64,000 bases of DNA from Sedimentimonas flavescens (GTDB taxonomy: Bacteria; Pseudomonadota; Alphaproteobacteria; Rhodobacterales; Rhodobacteraceae). Of the stretch, positions 9,656 through 17,763 are shown one piece after another. A program made the translations under genes and the position numbers. How positions within the stretch are numbered: the first letter of the stretch is position 1; every line of letters starts with the position of its first letter. The notes beneath the pieces are model-generated. The model had not been told where the DNA came from and made no database searches. It was given only the letters and a program-made list of their open reading frames with translations. The DNA lies in contig NZ_JAHVAI010000002.1 of NCBI RefSeq assembly GCF_019264375.1, positions 372,001 to 436,000 on the forward strand, given 5' to 3'.

Positions 9656-9678
9656 TTATTTTGTGTTATCTAAAATAA
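9656..9678. promoter_or_regulatory. LysR-type operator between exporter and activator
   Basis: TTATTTT-N9-AAAATAA is a perfect 7-bp inverted repeat in the only AT-rich stretch between the divergent genes. It contains the T-N11-A pattern of LysR-type regulators and lies just ahead of the activator ATG at 9688. Confidence 0.55.
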
Positions 9679-9687
9679 GGAATACTT

Positions 9688-10548
9688 ATGCTGGACTATG
9701 CCGCGCTTGAGGCCCTTGCCGCCGTGATCTCGACGGGTTCCTTCGAGGGCGCGGCGGGGCGGCTGCATGTCACGCAGCCCGCCATCTCGCAGCGCATCAA
9801 ACAGCTTGAAGAGCGGATGGGCGCCGTGCTGATCGTGCGCGGCACGCCCTGCACCGGGACCGACCTGGGCCTGCGCCTTGCCCGCCATGCCGAAGCCGTC
9901 GCGCTGATGGAGGCCGATCTGGCCCCGCGCGACGCCGCCCCCACCGTTCGCATCGCGGTCAATGCCGACAGCCTGGCGACCTGGGTTCTGCAAGCGCTCG
10001 CCGAAGTGGAGGGGCAACTGTTCGATCTGGTGATCGACGATCAGGACCACTCGGCCGACTGGCTGCGGCGCGGAGAGGTGGTCGGTGCCGTCACCGCTTC
10101 GGCCACGGCGGTTCCGGGCTGTGATGTCGTCTCGCTCGGCGCGCTGCGCTATTTCGCGACGGCCTCGCCCGCCTTCGTCAAACGCCACTTCCCGCAGGGC
10201 ATCACCGCGCAGGCGCTGGCCGAGGCGCCGGCCATTGTCTTCAATGAAAAAGACCGGCTGCAAAACGACTGGGCGCGGCGCGAAACCGGGCAAAGCCCCG
10301 CCCTGCCCCAGCACCGCATCGCCTCCAGCGCGGGCTTTGTCGAGGCCTCGCTTCTGGGCATGGGATGGGGGATGAACCCTGAACAGATGGTGGGCCGCGC
10401 GATTACGGCGGGGCGGCTTGTGGCGCTGTCGCCCGAGCCGCTGGAGGTGCCGCTTTACTGGCAAAGCCTGCGGCGGCTGCGCGCGCCGCTGGCGCCATTG
10501 ACCCGCGCGATCCGCAAGGCGGCCGCGCAGGTTCTGTTGCAAGTCTAG
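9688..10548 (+). CDS. LysR-family activator of amino-acid export (ArgP/LysG type)
   Basis: LysR-type regulator of 286 residues. The winged HTH occupies roughly residues 3-60 (SFEGAAGRLHVTQPAISQRI), then an effector domain. ArgP/LysG proteins sense lysine/arginine and switch on the exporter; the divergent exporter supports this role. The start ATG follows AAGGA. It is convergent with a 54-codon gene 3 bp downstream. Confidence 0.9.
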   Translation: MLDYAALEALAAVISTGSFEGAAGRLHVTQPAISQRIKQLEERMGAVLIVRGTPCTGTDLGLRLARHAEAVALMEADLAPRDAAPTVRIAVNADSLATWVLQALAEVEGQLFDLVIDDQDHSADWLRRGEVVGAVTASATAVPGCDVVSLGALRYFATASPAFVKRHFPQGITAQALAEAPAIVFNEKDRLQNDWARRETGQSPALPQHRIASSAGFVEASLLGMGWGMNPEQMVGRAITAGRLVALSPEPLEVPLYWQSLRRLRAPLAPLTRAIRKAAAQVLLQV

Positions 10549-10551
10549 GGC

Positions 10552-10716
10552 TTACTTGCCCTTGCGCGCCTCGGCGGCGGCCTTCATGCGGGCCAGCAGC
10601 TCGGCCTTGGTCTCGGTCTTGCCAAAGGGGTTCTTCTCGGAGCCCTTGGCGTTGTGCTCGGAGTGGCGCGGGGTGTTCTTGCCCTGCTTGGCACCGCCGG
10701 ATTTGCTGTAATCCAT
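10552..10716 (-). CDS. Conserved small basic protein (54 aa)
   Basis: A 54-codon gene whose product starts MDYSKSGGAKQGKNTP and ends AELLARMKAAAEARKGK. It is rich in Lys and polar residues with an amphipathic C-terminal helix. Similar short proteins are widespread in alphaproteobacteria, but I know no function. AAAGAGAGAGACG lies before the ATG. It sits 83 bp downstream of yebC on the same strand, with a hairpin between them. A nucleic-acid-binding role is only a guess from charge. Confidence 0.7.
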   Translation of the reverse strand: MDYSKSGGAKQGKNTPRHSEHNAKGSEKNPFGKTETKAELLARMKAAAEARKGK

Positions 10717-10759
10717 CGTCTCTCTCTTTCCGTTCGGGGCGTGACCCCATCAAAGGCAA

Positions 10760-10779
10760 GGGGCGCCCGAAGGCGCCCC
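10760..10779 (-). terminator. Hairpin downstream of yebC
   Basis: GGGGCGCC-CGAA-GGCGCCCC is an 8-bp perfect stem with a stable tetraloop, 21 bp past the yebC stop. The tract after it on the minus strand is only weakly T-rich (TTGCCTTTG), so it may be a partial terminator or an mRNA end stabiliser. Confidence 0.6.
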
Positions 10780-10799
10780 GTCATTGGCTTTGCGCGGCC

Positions 10800-11540
10800 T
10801 TAAAGCTGCGCCGCGACATCCTCGGGGACGTCGAAATTATGCGTGACGTTCTGCACGTCGTCATCTTCTTCCAGCGCGTCGATCAGCTTCATCAGCTTTT
10901 GCGCGGTTTCCAGATCGACCTCGGTGCTGACCTGCGGCTTCCAGATCAGCTTGGACTCATTCGATTCGCCAAGCGCCTGTTCGAGCGCCTCGGAAACCTC
11001 GCTGAGGTTTTCGACTTGGCAATAGATCCAGTGGCCCTCTTCATCCGACTCCACGTCATCGGCGCCCGCTTCCAGCGCGGCCATCATCACGGTGTCCACG
11101 TCGCCCGCCGAGGCGGGATACGAAATCTCGCCCACGCGGTCGAAGCCATGGCTGACCGAGCCGGTCTGGCCGAGGTTGCCGCCCGACTTGGTGAAGTAGC
11201 TGCGCACGTTCGAGGCGGTGCGGTTGAGGTTGTCGGTCATGCACTCGACGATGATCGCGATGCCGTTGGGGCCGTAACCCTCGTAGCGGATCTCGGTATA
11301 GTCCGCCGCGTCGCCCATCTGCGACTTCTTGATGGCGCGGTCGATCACGTCCTTGGGCATCGACTGCGACTTGGCGGCCTTCACCGCCAGACGCAGGCGC
11401 GGGTTCTTGTCGGGATCGGGGTCACCCATCTTCGCGGCGACGGTGATTTCCTTCGCCAGCTTCGAGAACATTTTCGAGCGGATAGCATCCTGCTTGCCCT
11501 TGCGGTGCTGGATGTTCGCCCATTTGGAATGGCCTGCCAT
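10800..11540 (-). CDS. yebC: YebC/PmpR-family (TACO1-like) regulator
   Basis: Protein of 246 residues beginning [18 protein letters not shown], the invariant YebC/TACO1 start. The family acts in translation of difficult stretches and/or as a transcription regulator in the cytoplasm. The ATG at 11540 is chosen because homologues start here and GGAGAAGG precedes it; an in-frame upstream start would add 22 unrelated residues. A degenerate copy of the leader element (GGTATTTCGAC) forms its 5' region. Confidence 0.95.
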   Translation of the reverse strand: MAGHSKWANIQHRKGKQDAIRSKMFSKLAKEITVAAKMGDPDPDKNPRLRLAVKAAKSQSMPKDVIDRAIKKSQMGDAADYTEIRYEGYGPNGIAIIVECMTDNLNRTASNVRSYFTKSGGNLGQTGSVSHGFDRVGEISYPASAGDVDTVMMAALEAGADDVESDEEGHWIYCQVENLSEVSEALEQALGESNESKLIWKPQVSTEVDLETAQKLMKLIDALEEDDDVQNVTHNFDVPEDVAAQL

Positions 11541-11563
11541 GACCTTCTCCGTCGAAATACCTG
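11541..11563 (-). repeat. Degenerate leader element, copy D
   Basis: On the minus strand CAGGTATTTCGACGGAGAAGG runs into the yebC ATG. It keeps the GGTATTTCG core and the purine-rich ribosome binding site of the other copies but has lost the GC hairpin. Confidence 0.4.
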
Positions 11564-11618
11564 TGAATTCCCGGCCTCTATAGTCCAGCCCGGGGTGTGC
11601 CTGCAAGCAGAGCGGCGA

Positions 11619-13397
11619 TTATAGCGGCCAGATCAGCGGGATCGTCAGGCAGGCCACGACGCCCGTGACGATATCGAGCGGAATTCCGAGCCGCAGGAAG
11701 TCCGAGAAGCGGTAGCCGCCGGGGCCGTAGACCATCATATGCGTCTGGTAGCCAATGGGCGTGGCAAAGGCGACCGAGGCCGCGAACATCACCGCCACCG
11801 CAAAGGGCCGCGGATCAAGCCCAAGCGCCAGCGCCAGCTTGATCGCGATAGGTGCGTAGATCACCGCCACCGCGTTGTTCGAGAGGAACTCGGTCAGGAT
11901 CAGGCCAATGAAATAGACCGCAAACAGCGCCGTCATCGGATGCAGTTCTGCCAGGAACGGCGCCACGGCATCGACCAGCATCTTGACCGAGCCCGAGGCG
12001 TCCAGCGCCTCGCCCACGACCAGCATCGAGAAGATCATTGCCAGAAGCCGCCCGTCGATGAAGCTGAAAGCCTCGTCGGCGTCGATGCAGCCGGTCACAA
12101 GGATCACCGCCACCGCCACCATTGCAAGCGACATGATCGGCGCCACGTTGAAAGCAGACAGCGCCACCACCGCCGTGAGCGCCCCGATGGCGATCGGCAT
12201 GTGCGAGCGGCGGAAGGCGCGCACCGTGGGCTTCGAGACGTCCACAAGGTCCATATCGGCGGCAAGACGCCCGATATCCTCGGGCGCGCCTTCCAGCAGC
12301 AGCGTGTCGCCCACGACAACGACCAGATCGTCAAGCTGGCGCCCGATGTTCTGGTTACGGCGGTGCGCGGCCAGAACATAGACCCCGTAGCGGCGGCGCA
12401 GGCGCAGCTCACCCAAGCTCCGCCCGATCATCCGGCAGCCGGGCGAGATCAGCACCTCCACCGTCTCGGTCTGCACCGAGCTGAGCTTGTCCACCAGCCG
12501 CAGGTCGGTGTTTTGCTGCATCGAGAGAAGCTCGCTCATCTCGGTGCGCAGCACGACGCGGTCGCCCGCCTGCAAGACCGCATTGGCCAGATCGCGCCGC
12601 AGCGAGGCATCGCCGCGCAGCACGTCCACAACGCGCACACCCTCGCGCTTGAACACATCGACCGTCAGCACCGGCGTGCCGATCAGGCCCGAATTCTCGG
12701 GGATCGCGACCTCGGTGAAGTATTTCATCTTGGGGCGCTGGCCGAGCATGAAGGACATCGAGTGCCGCTCGGGCACCAGTTTCTTGGCGAAAAGCGCCAT
12801 GAAGATCGATCCTGCCAACGCCACGACCAGACCAAGGGGCATGATCTCGAAGATCGAGAAGGGTGCCAGCCCGTCCTTGCGCGCGACACCATCGACAAGG
12901 ATGTTGGTCGAGGTGCCGATCAGCGTCAGCATCCCGCCCATGACAGTGAAGTAGCTCAGCGGCATCAGAAAGCGCGAGGGCGAAGAACCCAGCTTGCGCG
13001 CCACCTGGATGAAGACCGGGATCATCACCGCCACGACGGGCGTGTTGTTCATCACGCCCGAGGCGAACATGGTGAGCGCGAACAGCATCACCACCGTCAC
13101 CACCGGCCGGGCCGAGATATGCGCCTCGGCATAGCGGGTCATGGCATCCAGCGCGCCCGTGCGTACCAGCGCGCCCATAATCAGGAACATGAAGGCAATC
13201 GTCCAGGGCGCCGAATTCGACAGCATCCCCACCGCGTCGTCATAGGGCACCAGCCCCAGCACCAGCATCGTCGCGGCGCCGCCCATGGCCACGACCTCGG
13301 GCGGAAACCTCTCTCGCAGGAACATAAGGAACATGCCCATAACGATGACCAGCGCGGCGATGGCGGTGCCAGTCTCGGAAAACGGGAGTTCGATCAT
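11619..13397 (-). CDS. SLC13/DASS-family permease with central TrkA-C domains
   Basis: Membrane carrier of 592 residues. N-terminal helices contain SGVMNNTPVVAVMIPVF and LIGTSTNILVDGVA, typical of the anion/sodium symporter fold. A cytoplasmic insert (about residues 205-375) carries two RCK-C-like repeats (GDRVVLRTE, GDTLLLEGAPED). C-terminal helices follow with EFLSNNAVAVIYAPIAI. Members move sulfate, dicarboxylates or similar anions; the substrate is not decidable here. It follows the YmdB-like gene on the same strand with an 82-bp gap. Confidence 0.88.
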   Translation of the reverse strand: MIELPFSETGTAIAALVIVMGMFLMFLRERFPPEVVAMGGAATMLVLGLVPYDDAVGMLSNSAPWTIAFMFLIMGALVRTGALDAMTRYAEAHISARPVVTVVMLFALTMFASGVMNNTPVVAVMIPVFIQVARKLGSSPSRFLMPLSYFTVMGGMLTLIGTSTNILVDGVARKDGLAPFSIFEIMPLGLVVALAGSIFMALFAKKLVPERHSMSFMLGQRPKMKYFTEVAIPENSGLIGTPVLTVDVFKREGVRVVDVLRGDASLRRDLANAVLQAGDRVVLRTEMSELLSMQQNTDLRLVDKLSSVQTETVEVLISPGCRMIGRSLGELRLRRRYGVYVLAAHRRNQNIGRQLDDLVVVVGDTLLLEGAPEDIGRLAADMDLVDVSKPTVRAFRRSHMPIAIGALTAVVALSAFNVAPIMSLAMVAVAVILVTGCIDADEAFSFIDGRLLAMIFSMLVVGEALDASGSVKMLVDAVAPFLAELHPMTALFAVYFIGLILTEFLSNNAVAVIYAPIAIKLALALGLDPRPFAVAVMFAASVAFATPIGYQTHMMVYGPGGYRFSDFLRLGIPLDIVTGVVACLTIPLIWPL

Positions 13398-13479
13398 GAT
13401 ACCTCGTCCAGCAGGTTGCTCGGGCCGATATTAGCTGCTCGCTGCGCCCGCACAAGCGCGCTGTCGTGGAAGGCGGCGC

Positions 13480-14295
13480 TCAGACCGGCGCGCACGGGGG
13501 CAAGCGCCCGCCCACACGCACTGTCTGGCAGCGCGTAGCCCGCCCGGTGCGGTCGTCGGTCTCGACGTAGAAACCGCTCAGGCTGGCCTCGCCATTCGCG
13601 GGCGTGAACCGCTCCTTCGCCATGCCGGTGATGAAGCGGCGCATGGGTTCTGCCTTCTCCATCCCGATGACGGAATGATAATCGCCGCACATGCCCGCAT
13701 CGGTCAGATAGGCCGTGCCACCCGGCAACACCATCGCATCGGCGGTCGGCACATGCGTATGCGTACCCACCACGACCGAGGCCCGCCCGTCGCACCAATG
13801 CCCCATGGCCATCTTCTCGCTCGTGGCCTCGCAATGCACATCCAGCAAGATCGCCTGCGCCAGCCCACCCAGCGGGTGTGCCCGCAGCACCGCATCCACC
13901 GCCGAGAACGGATCGTCGAAGGGCCGCTTCATGAAGACCTGCCCCAACACCTGCGCCACCAGCACCTTGCGCCCGCGCCGGTCTTCAAACAGCCGCGCCC
14001 CGCGCCCCGGCGCTTCTTTCGCATAGTTCAGCGGCCGGATGATCCGTGGCTCGCCCTCGATGGCGCGCATCATGTCCTTCTGATCGAAAGCATGATCGCC
14101 CAGCGTCAGCACATCGGCCCCCGCATCCAGCAGAATCTTCGCATGGTCCCCCGTCAGGCCCATTCCGCCCGAGGCGTTCTCGCCGTTCACCACGACGAAA
14201 TCGAGACCCCATTCCGCGCGCAGTTTCGGCAAGCGCTCGACCACCGCCGCACGCCCCGCACGCCCCATCACATCGCCAAGAAAGAGTATTTTCAT
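13480..14295 (-). CDS. YmdB/TIGR00282-family metallophosphoesterase
   Basis: A 271-residue calcineurin-like phosphoesterase. Metal-binding motifs are visible: MKILFLGDVMGRAGR at the start (Asp ligand), VVNGENASGG, LGDHAFDQKD, and later VGTHTHVPTAD (His ligands). Characterised relatives are 2',3'-cyclic nucleotide phosphodiesterases linked to RNA turnover. The ATG at 14295 is chosen because family members begin MKILFLGD. It follows the 5-formyl-THF cyclo-ligase gene on the same strand. Confidence 0.92.
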   Translation of the reverse strand: MKILFLGDVMGRAGRAAVVERLPKLRAEWGLDFVVVNGENASGGMGLTGDHAKILLDAGADVLTLGDHAFDQKDMMRAIEGEPRIIRPLNYAKEAPGRGARLFEDRRGRKVLVAQVLGQVFMKRPFDDPFSAVDAVLRAHPLGGLAQAILLDVHCEATSEKMAMGHWCDGRASVVVGTHTHVPTADAMVLPGGTAYLTDAGMCGDYHSVIGMEKAEPMRRFITGMAKERFTPANGEASLSGFYVETDDRTGRATRCQTVRVGGRLPPCAPV

Positions 14296-14334
14296 GGCCC
14301 ATTCCCTAGCCCCGGTGCCCCGAAAGCGCAAACC

Positions 14335-14398
14335 CTTTCCCTTTCGGCTTTGCGCAAATATCCCGCGGGGGTCCGGGGGCGCGAAGCCACCGGCGACC
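14335..14398 (-). repeat. Leader element, copy C
   Basis: Between two minus-strand genes, the minus strand reads CCCCCGGACCCCCGCGGG, then ATATTTGCGCAAAGCCGAAAG. This is the same arrangement (GC block, TATTTG core, purine tract) as copies A and B, with a diverged core. Confidence 0.45.
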
Positions 14399-14406
14399 GG
14401 CCAGCC

Positions 14407-14961
14407 TCAGGGCGCGGGCGCCAGAATACCGGCCTCGGTCACGATCAGATCGAGCGGCTGGTCGGTCGGCTCGATCGGCACCTCGGGCAGTTCCTGCGCC
14501 GCATAGGCATAGCCAATGGCGATCACCGGCCCCGAAGCGCGCAGCATCTCTAGCGTGCGGTCATAGAACCCGCCGCCGTAGCCCAGACGATAGCCGCGCT
14601 GATCGAAGGCCAGCATCGGCACGATCAGGATGCGCGGCACGATCGGATCGGCCACCTCGGGGATCAGCGCGCCGAATTCACCTGCGACCATGGCGCAGCC
14701 GGGCGTCCAGCGATGGAACACCAAGGGCCGCCCCGGCCCCTGAATGACCGGCACACCGACCGGGCCGGTATGGCGCGCCATGACGGGCAGCGGGTCGATC
14801 TCGGTGCGGATCGGCATATAGCCTGCAAGCGGCGCGGAACCGCAGCCCGCGAGAACCTCGGCCAGGATTTCGGGCGCATGGCCCGGACCTTCGGCATGGG
14901 CGGCCTTGCGCGCGGCGAAGGCGGCGCGGCGCGCCTCGGCTTTCTGCTCGGTCAGGCTCAC
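14407..14961 (-). CDS. 5-formyltetrahydrofolate cyclo-ligase
   Basis: Protein of 184 residues that converts 5-formyl-THF to 5,10-methenyl-THF using ATP. The signature region LIVPMLAFDQRGYRLGYGGG includes the phosphate-binding GYGGGFYDR. The start is a GTG overlapping the mgtE stop (GTGA), so it is translationally coupled to mgtE. In many bacteria this gene neighbours 6S RNA; no such RNA could be recognised here. Confidence 0.93.
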   Translation of the reverse strand: MSLTEQKAEARRAAFAARKAAHAEGPGHAPEILAEVLAGCGSAPLAGYMPIRTEIDPLPVMARHTGPVGVPVIQGPGRPLVFHRWTPGCAMVAGEFGALIPEVADPIVPRILIVPMLAFDQRGYRLGYGGGFYDRTLEMLRASGPVIAIGYAYAAQELPEVPIEPTDQPLDLIVTEAGILAPAP

Positions 14962-16343
14962 AGCAGCATCATCCCTGCAAGACCGAGGAAGGCGAAAAAG
15001 CCCACCACATCGGTCACGGTGGTCACGAAAGTCCCCGAAGCCAGCGCCGGGTCGGCGCCCAGTTTCTCAAGCGTCAGAGGCACCAATATCCCCGCCACGG
15101 CGGCGACAAAGAGGTTGATCACCATGGCCGCGCCGATCACCAGCCCCAGACTGGCCGTATCGAACCACACCCAGGCGACAAGCCCCATCACCAAAGCGAA
15201 TGCGAGACCATTGAGCAGACCCACAATGGCCTCGCGTCGCACGACACGCCAGACGTTGCTTTCGGTCAGGTTCTTCGTGGCCAGCGCGCGCACCGCCACG
15301 GTCAGCGTCTGCGTGCCCGCATTGCCGCCCATCGAGGCCACGATGGGCATCAGCACCGCCAGCGCAACCAGCCGCTCGATCGTGCCCTCGAACACCGCGA
15401 TCACGCCCGAGGCAAGGATCGCCGTCAGCAGGTTCACGAACAGCCACGGCAGGCGCTGACGCACCGTCTCGATCACGGTATCCGAGATCGCACTCTCATC
15501 GCCCACACCGGCCAGACGCAGGATGTCTTCCTCGTGCTCTTCGTCCAGAACGGCCATGGCGTCGTCGATGGTGATCACGCCCACAAGGCGATCATCGTCA
15601 TCCACGACCGGCGCCGAGATCAGGTGATACTGGTTGAAGGCATAGGCAACGTCGCCCTCTTCCTGCCAGGCCGAGATGGTGCGGAAGCTGTCCTCAGTGA
15701 TGTCCTTCAGCGCGAGCGCACGCTTGGACGCAAGCAACTTGCCCAGTGTCACATAGCCGATCGGATGATGGCCCGGATCGACAAGGATGACGTGGTAGAA
15801 CTGGTCGGGCAGGTCTTCCTCGCGGCGCAGGAAGTCGATGGTCTCGCCCACGGTCCAGAATTCGGGCGCGGTCACCACCTCGCGCTGCATCAGACGACCG
15901 GCCGAATATTCCGGATAGGTCAGCGACTGCTCGACCGCGGCACGGTCGGTTTCGTCCAGAACCTTGAGGATCTCTTCCTGCTGCGGCTCTTCGAGGTCCT
16001 CGATCAGGTCGACGACGTCATCCGAATCAAGCTCGCGGACCGCCTCGGCCAGAACGTCCTTGGGCAGCGCCTCGATGACCTCTTCACGGATCGACTCGTC
16101 GATCTCGGTCAGGATCTCACCGTCCATCTCGCGCCCGTAAAGACGCACGATGGCGCGGCGCTCGGCCCCGCCGACCTGTTCGAGAAGGTCGGCGATGTCG
16201 GCGGCGTGCAGGGGCTCCATAAGCGCGGTGAGGCGGTCTGCATCGCCCGCCTCGGCAGCTTCGAGGATCAGATCGACCAGATCGCCATCCAGACGATAGT
16301 CTTCCTCTTCGCGTTCGTGCTCTTCGGCCCGTTCTTCCGCCAT
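14958..16343 (-). CDS. mgtE: Magnesium transporter MgtE
   Basis: Protein of 461 residues. The acidic N-terminus is followed by an MgtE-N domain (about residues 30-135). Tandem CBS domains come next (GYVTLGKLLAS; VGVITIDDAMAVLDEEHEED), then a five-helix C-terminal channel with MPIVASMGGNAGTQTLTVAV. Homologues gate Mg2+ entry through the N and CBS domains. The start at 16343 (MAEERAEEHE) is preferred to an upstream in-frame start because the extra 47 residues are low-complexity GC-rich translation. It is divergent from guaD. Confidence 0.94.
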   Translation of the reverse strand: MAEERAEEHEREEEDYRLDGDLVDLILEAAEAGDADRLTALMEPLHAADIADLLEQVGGAERRAIVRLYGREMDGEILTEIDESIREEVIEALPKDVLAEAVRELDSDDVVDLIEDLEEPQQEEILKVLDETDRAAVEQSLTYPEYSAGRLMQREVVTAPEFWTVGETIDFLRREEDLPDQFYHVILVDPGHHPIGYVTLGKLLASKRALALKDITEDSFRTISAWQEEGDVAYAFNQYHLISAPVVDDDDRLVGVITIDDAMAVLDEEHEEDILRLAGVGDESAISDTVIETVRQRLPWLFVNLLTAILASGVIAVFEGTIERLVALAVLMPIVASMGGNAGTQTLTVAVRALATKNLTESNVWRVVRREAIVGLLNGLAFALVMGLVAWVWFDTASLGLVIGAAMVINLFVAAVAGILVPLTLEKLGADPALASGTFVTTVTDVVGFFAFLGLAGMMLL

Positions 16344-16482
16344 GCCACCCCCTGCAATTTGCGCGCACCATAACGGAGGCGCAGCGCGGGCAACAGGGGG
16401 AGGCGCGGAAAAACCCGCCGCGCGCAGGCGATTGCCGCGCCCCGCGCGAACCCCTAGCATGGCCCTTAGAACGGAGGCGCGC

Positions 16483-17763
16483 ATGACCGAACTGCTACTG
16501 GGACAGGTGATCCATTTCTCGGGCGATCCGCTGCTGGAGGGCCCCGAGGCCGCGCATCACATCGCGCAGGGCGGCGTCGTGGTCGCCGATGGCCGGATCG
16601 TGGCGTTGGGCGAGGCTGCCGCGATGCGCGCGGCCCATCCGCAGGCGCAGGTCCATGACTATGGCGCGGAGCTGATCTCGGCCGGGTTCATCGATGCCCA
16701 TGTGCACTACCCGCAGACCGCGATCATCGCGAGCTGGGGCAAGCGCCTGATCGACTGGCTCAATGCCTATACCTTCCCCGAAGAGATGCGCTTTGGCGAT
16801 CCCGCCTATGCCGCGCAGGTGGCCGACACTTACCTTGACCTCGCGCTCGACCATGGCACGACCTCGATGTGCAGCTACTGTACCATCCACCCCGAAAGCG
16901 TGGACGCCTTTTTCACCGCCGCCGAGGCCCGCGGGATGCGTGCCTTCGCGGGCAAGACCTGCATGGATCGCAACGCCCCCGAAGGGCTGCAAGACACCCC
17001 CGCCCGCGCCTATGATCAGTCAAAGGCGCTGCTGGAGCACTGGCACAACCGCGCGCGCCTGTCCTACGTTATCACGCCGCGTTTCTCCCCCACCTCAACG
17101 CCCGCGCAGCTCGAAGCGCTCGGCGCGCTTTGGGCCGAGCATCCCGATTGCCTGATGCAGACCCATCTGAGCGAGCAGGTGGACGAGATCGCCTGGGTCA
17201 AGGGCCTCTTCCCCGAGGCGCGCGATTACCTCGACACTTACGAGGCGTTCGGCCTCTTGGGTCCGAACGGGCTTTACGGCCACGCGATCCACCTGGAACC
17301 GCGCGAGATCGACCGGCTGACCGAGGTGGGGGCGGCGCTGGTGCATTGCCCGACCTCGAACACCTTCATCGGATCCGGGCTCTTTGACATGGCCCACCTT
17401 GCGCCGCGCCTGCGGGTGGGCTTGGCCACCGATACCGGGGGCGGGTCGAACTTCTCGATGCTGCGCACCATGGCCGCCGCCTATGAGATCGCGCAGCTGC
17501 GCCACAACCCGCTGCACCCCGCGCAGCTATGGTGGCTGGCGACCGGCGCCTCGGCCAATGCGCTGCGGGTGGGCGACCGGATCGGCAATATCGCACCGGG
17601 GATGGAGGCCGACCTGATCGTGCTCGACCTTGCCTCAACCCCGGTGATCGCGCAACGCAGCGCCCGCGCCGATAGCTTCTGGGAGGCGCTTTTCCCCACG
17701 ATCATGATGGGCGACGACCGCGCCATCTCCAGCGTCTGGGTGAACGGCAAGAAGCTGCGTTAA
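16483..17763 (+). CDS. guaD: Guanine deaminase
   Basis: Amidohydrolase of 426 residues that converts guanine to xanthine and ammonia. Zn ligands lie in SAGFIDAHVHYPQT, then MQTHLSEQ, YGHAIHLEPREI and LATDTGGGSNFSML; SYCTIHPES is typical of GuaD. The ATG at 16483 follows ACGGAGG. Its TAA overlaps the TAA of the convergent 8-oxoguanine deaminase within a TTAA tetranucleotide. Confidence 0.93.
   Translation: MTELLLGQVIHFSGDPLLEGPEAAHHIAQGGVVVADGRIVALGEAAAMRAAHPQAQVHDYGAELISAGFIDAHVHYPQTAIIASWGKRLIDWLNAYTFPEEMRFGDPAYAAQVADTYLDLALDHGTTSMCSYCTIHPESVDAFFTAAEARGMRAFAGKTCMDRNAPEGLQDTPARAYDQSKALLEHWHNRARLSYVITPRFSPTSTPAQLEALGALWAEHPDCLMQTHLSEQVDEIAWVKGLFPEARDYLDTYEAFGLLGPNGLYGHAIHLEPREIDRLTEVGAALVHCPTSNTFIGSGLFDMAHLAPRLRVGLATDTGGGSNFSMLRTMAAAYEIAQLRHNPLHPAQLWWLATGASANALRVGDRIGNIAPGMEADLIVLDLASTPVIAQRSARADSFWEALFPTIMMGDDRAISSVWVNGKKLR

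Noticed and set aside
11739-13538. 599-codon frame opposite the SLC13 permease
   Set aside because: His/Arg/Gln-rich mirror translation with no domain; the permease on the minus strand explains the region.
14335-14961. 6S RNA next to the 5-formyl-THF cyclo-ligase gene
   Set aside because: This linkage is common in proteobacteria, but the adjacent spacers are too short or are explained by the leader element, and no 6S-like fold was recognised.
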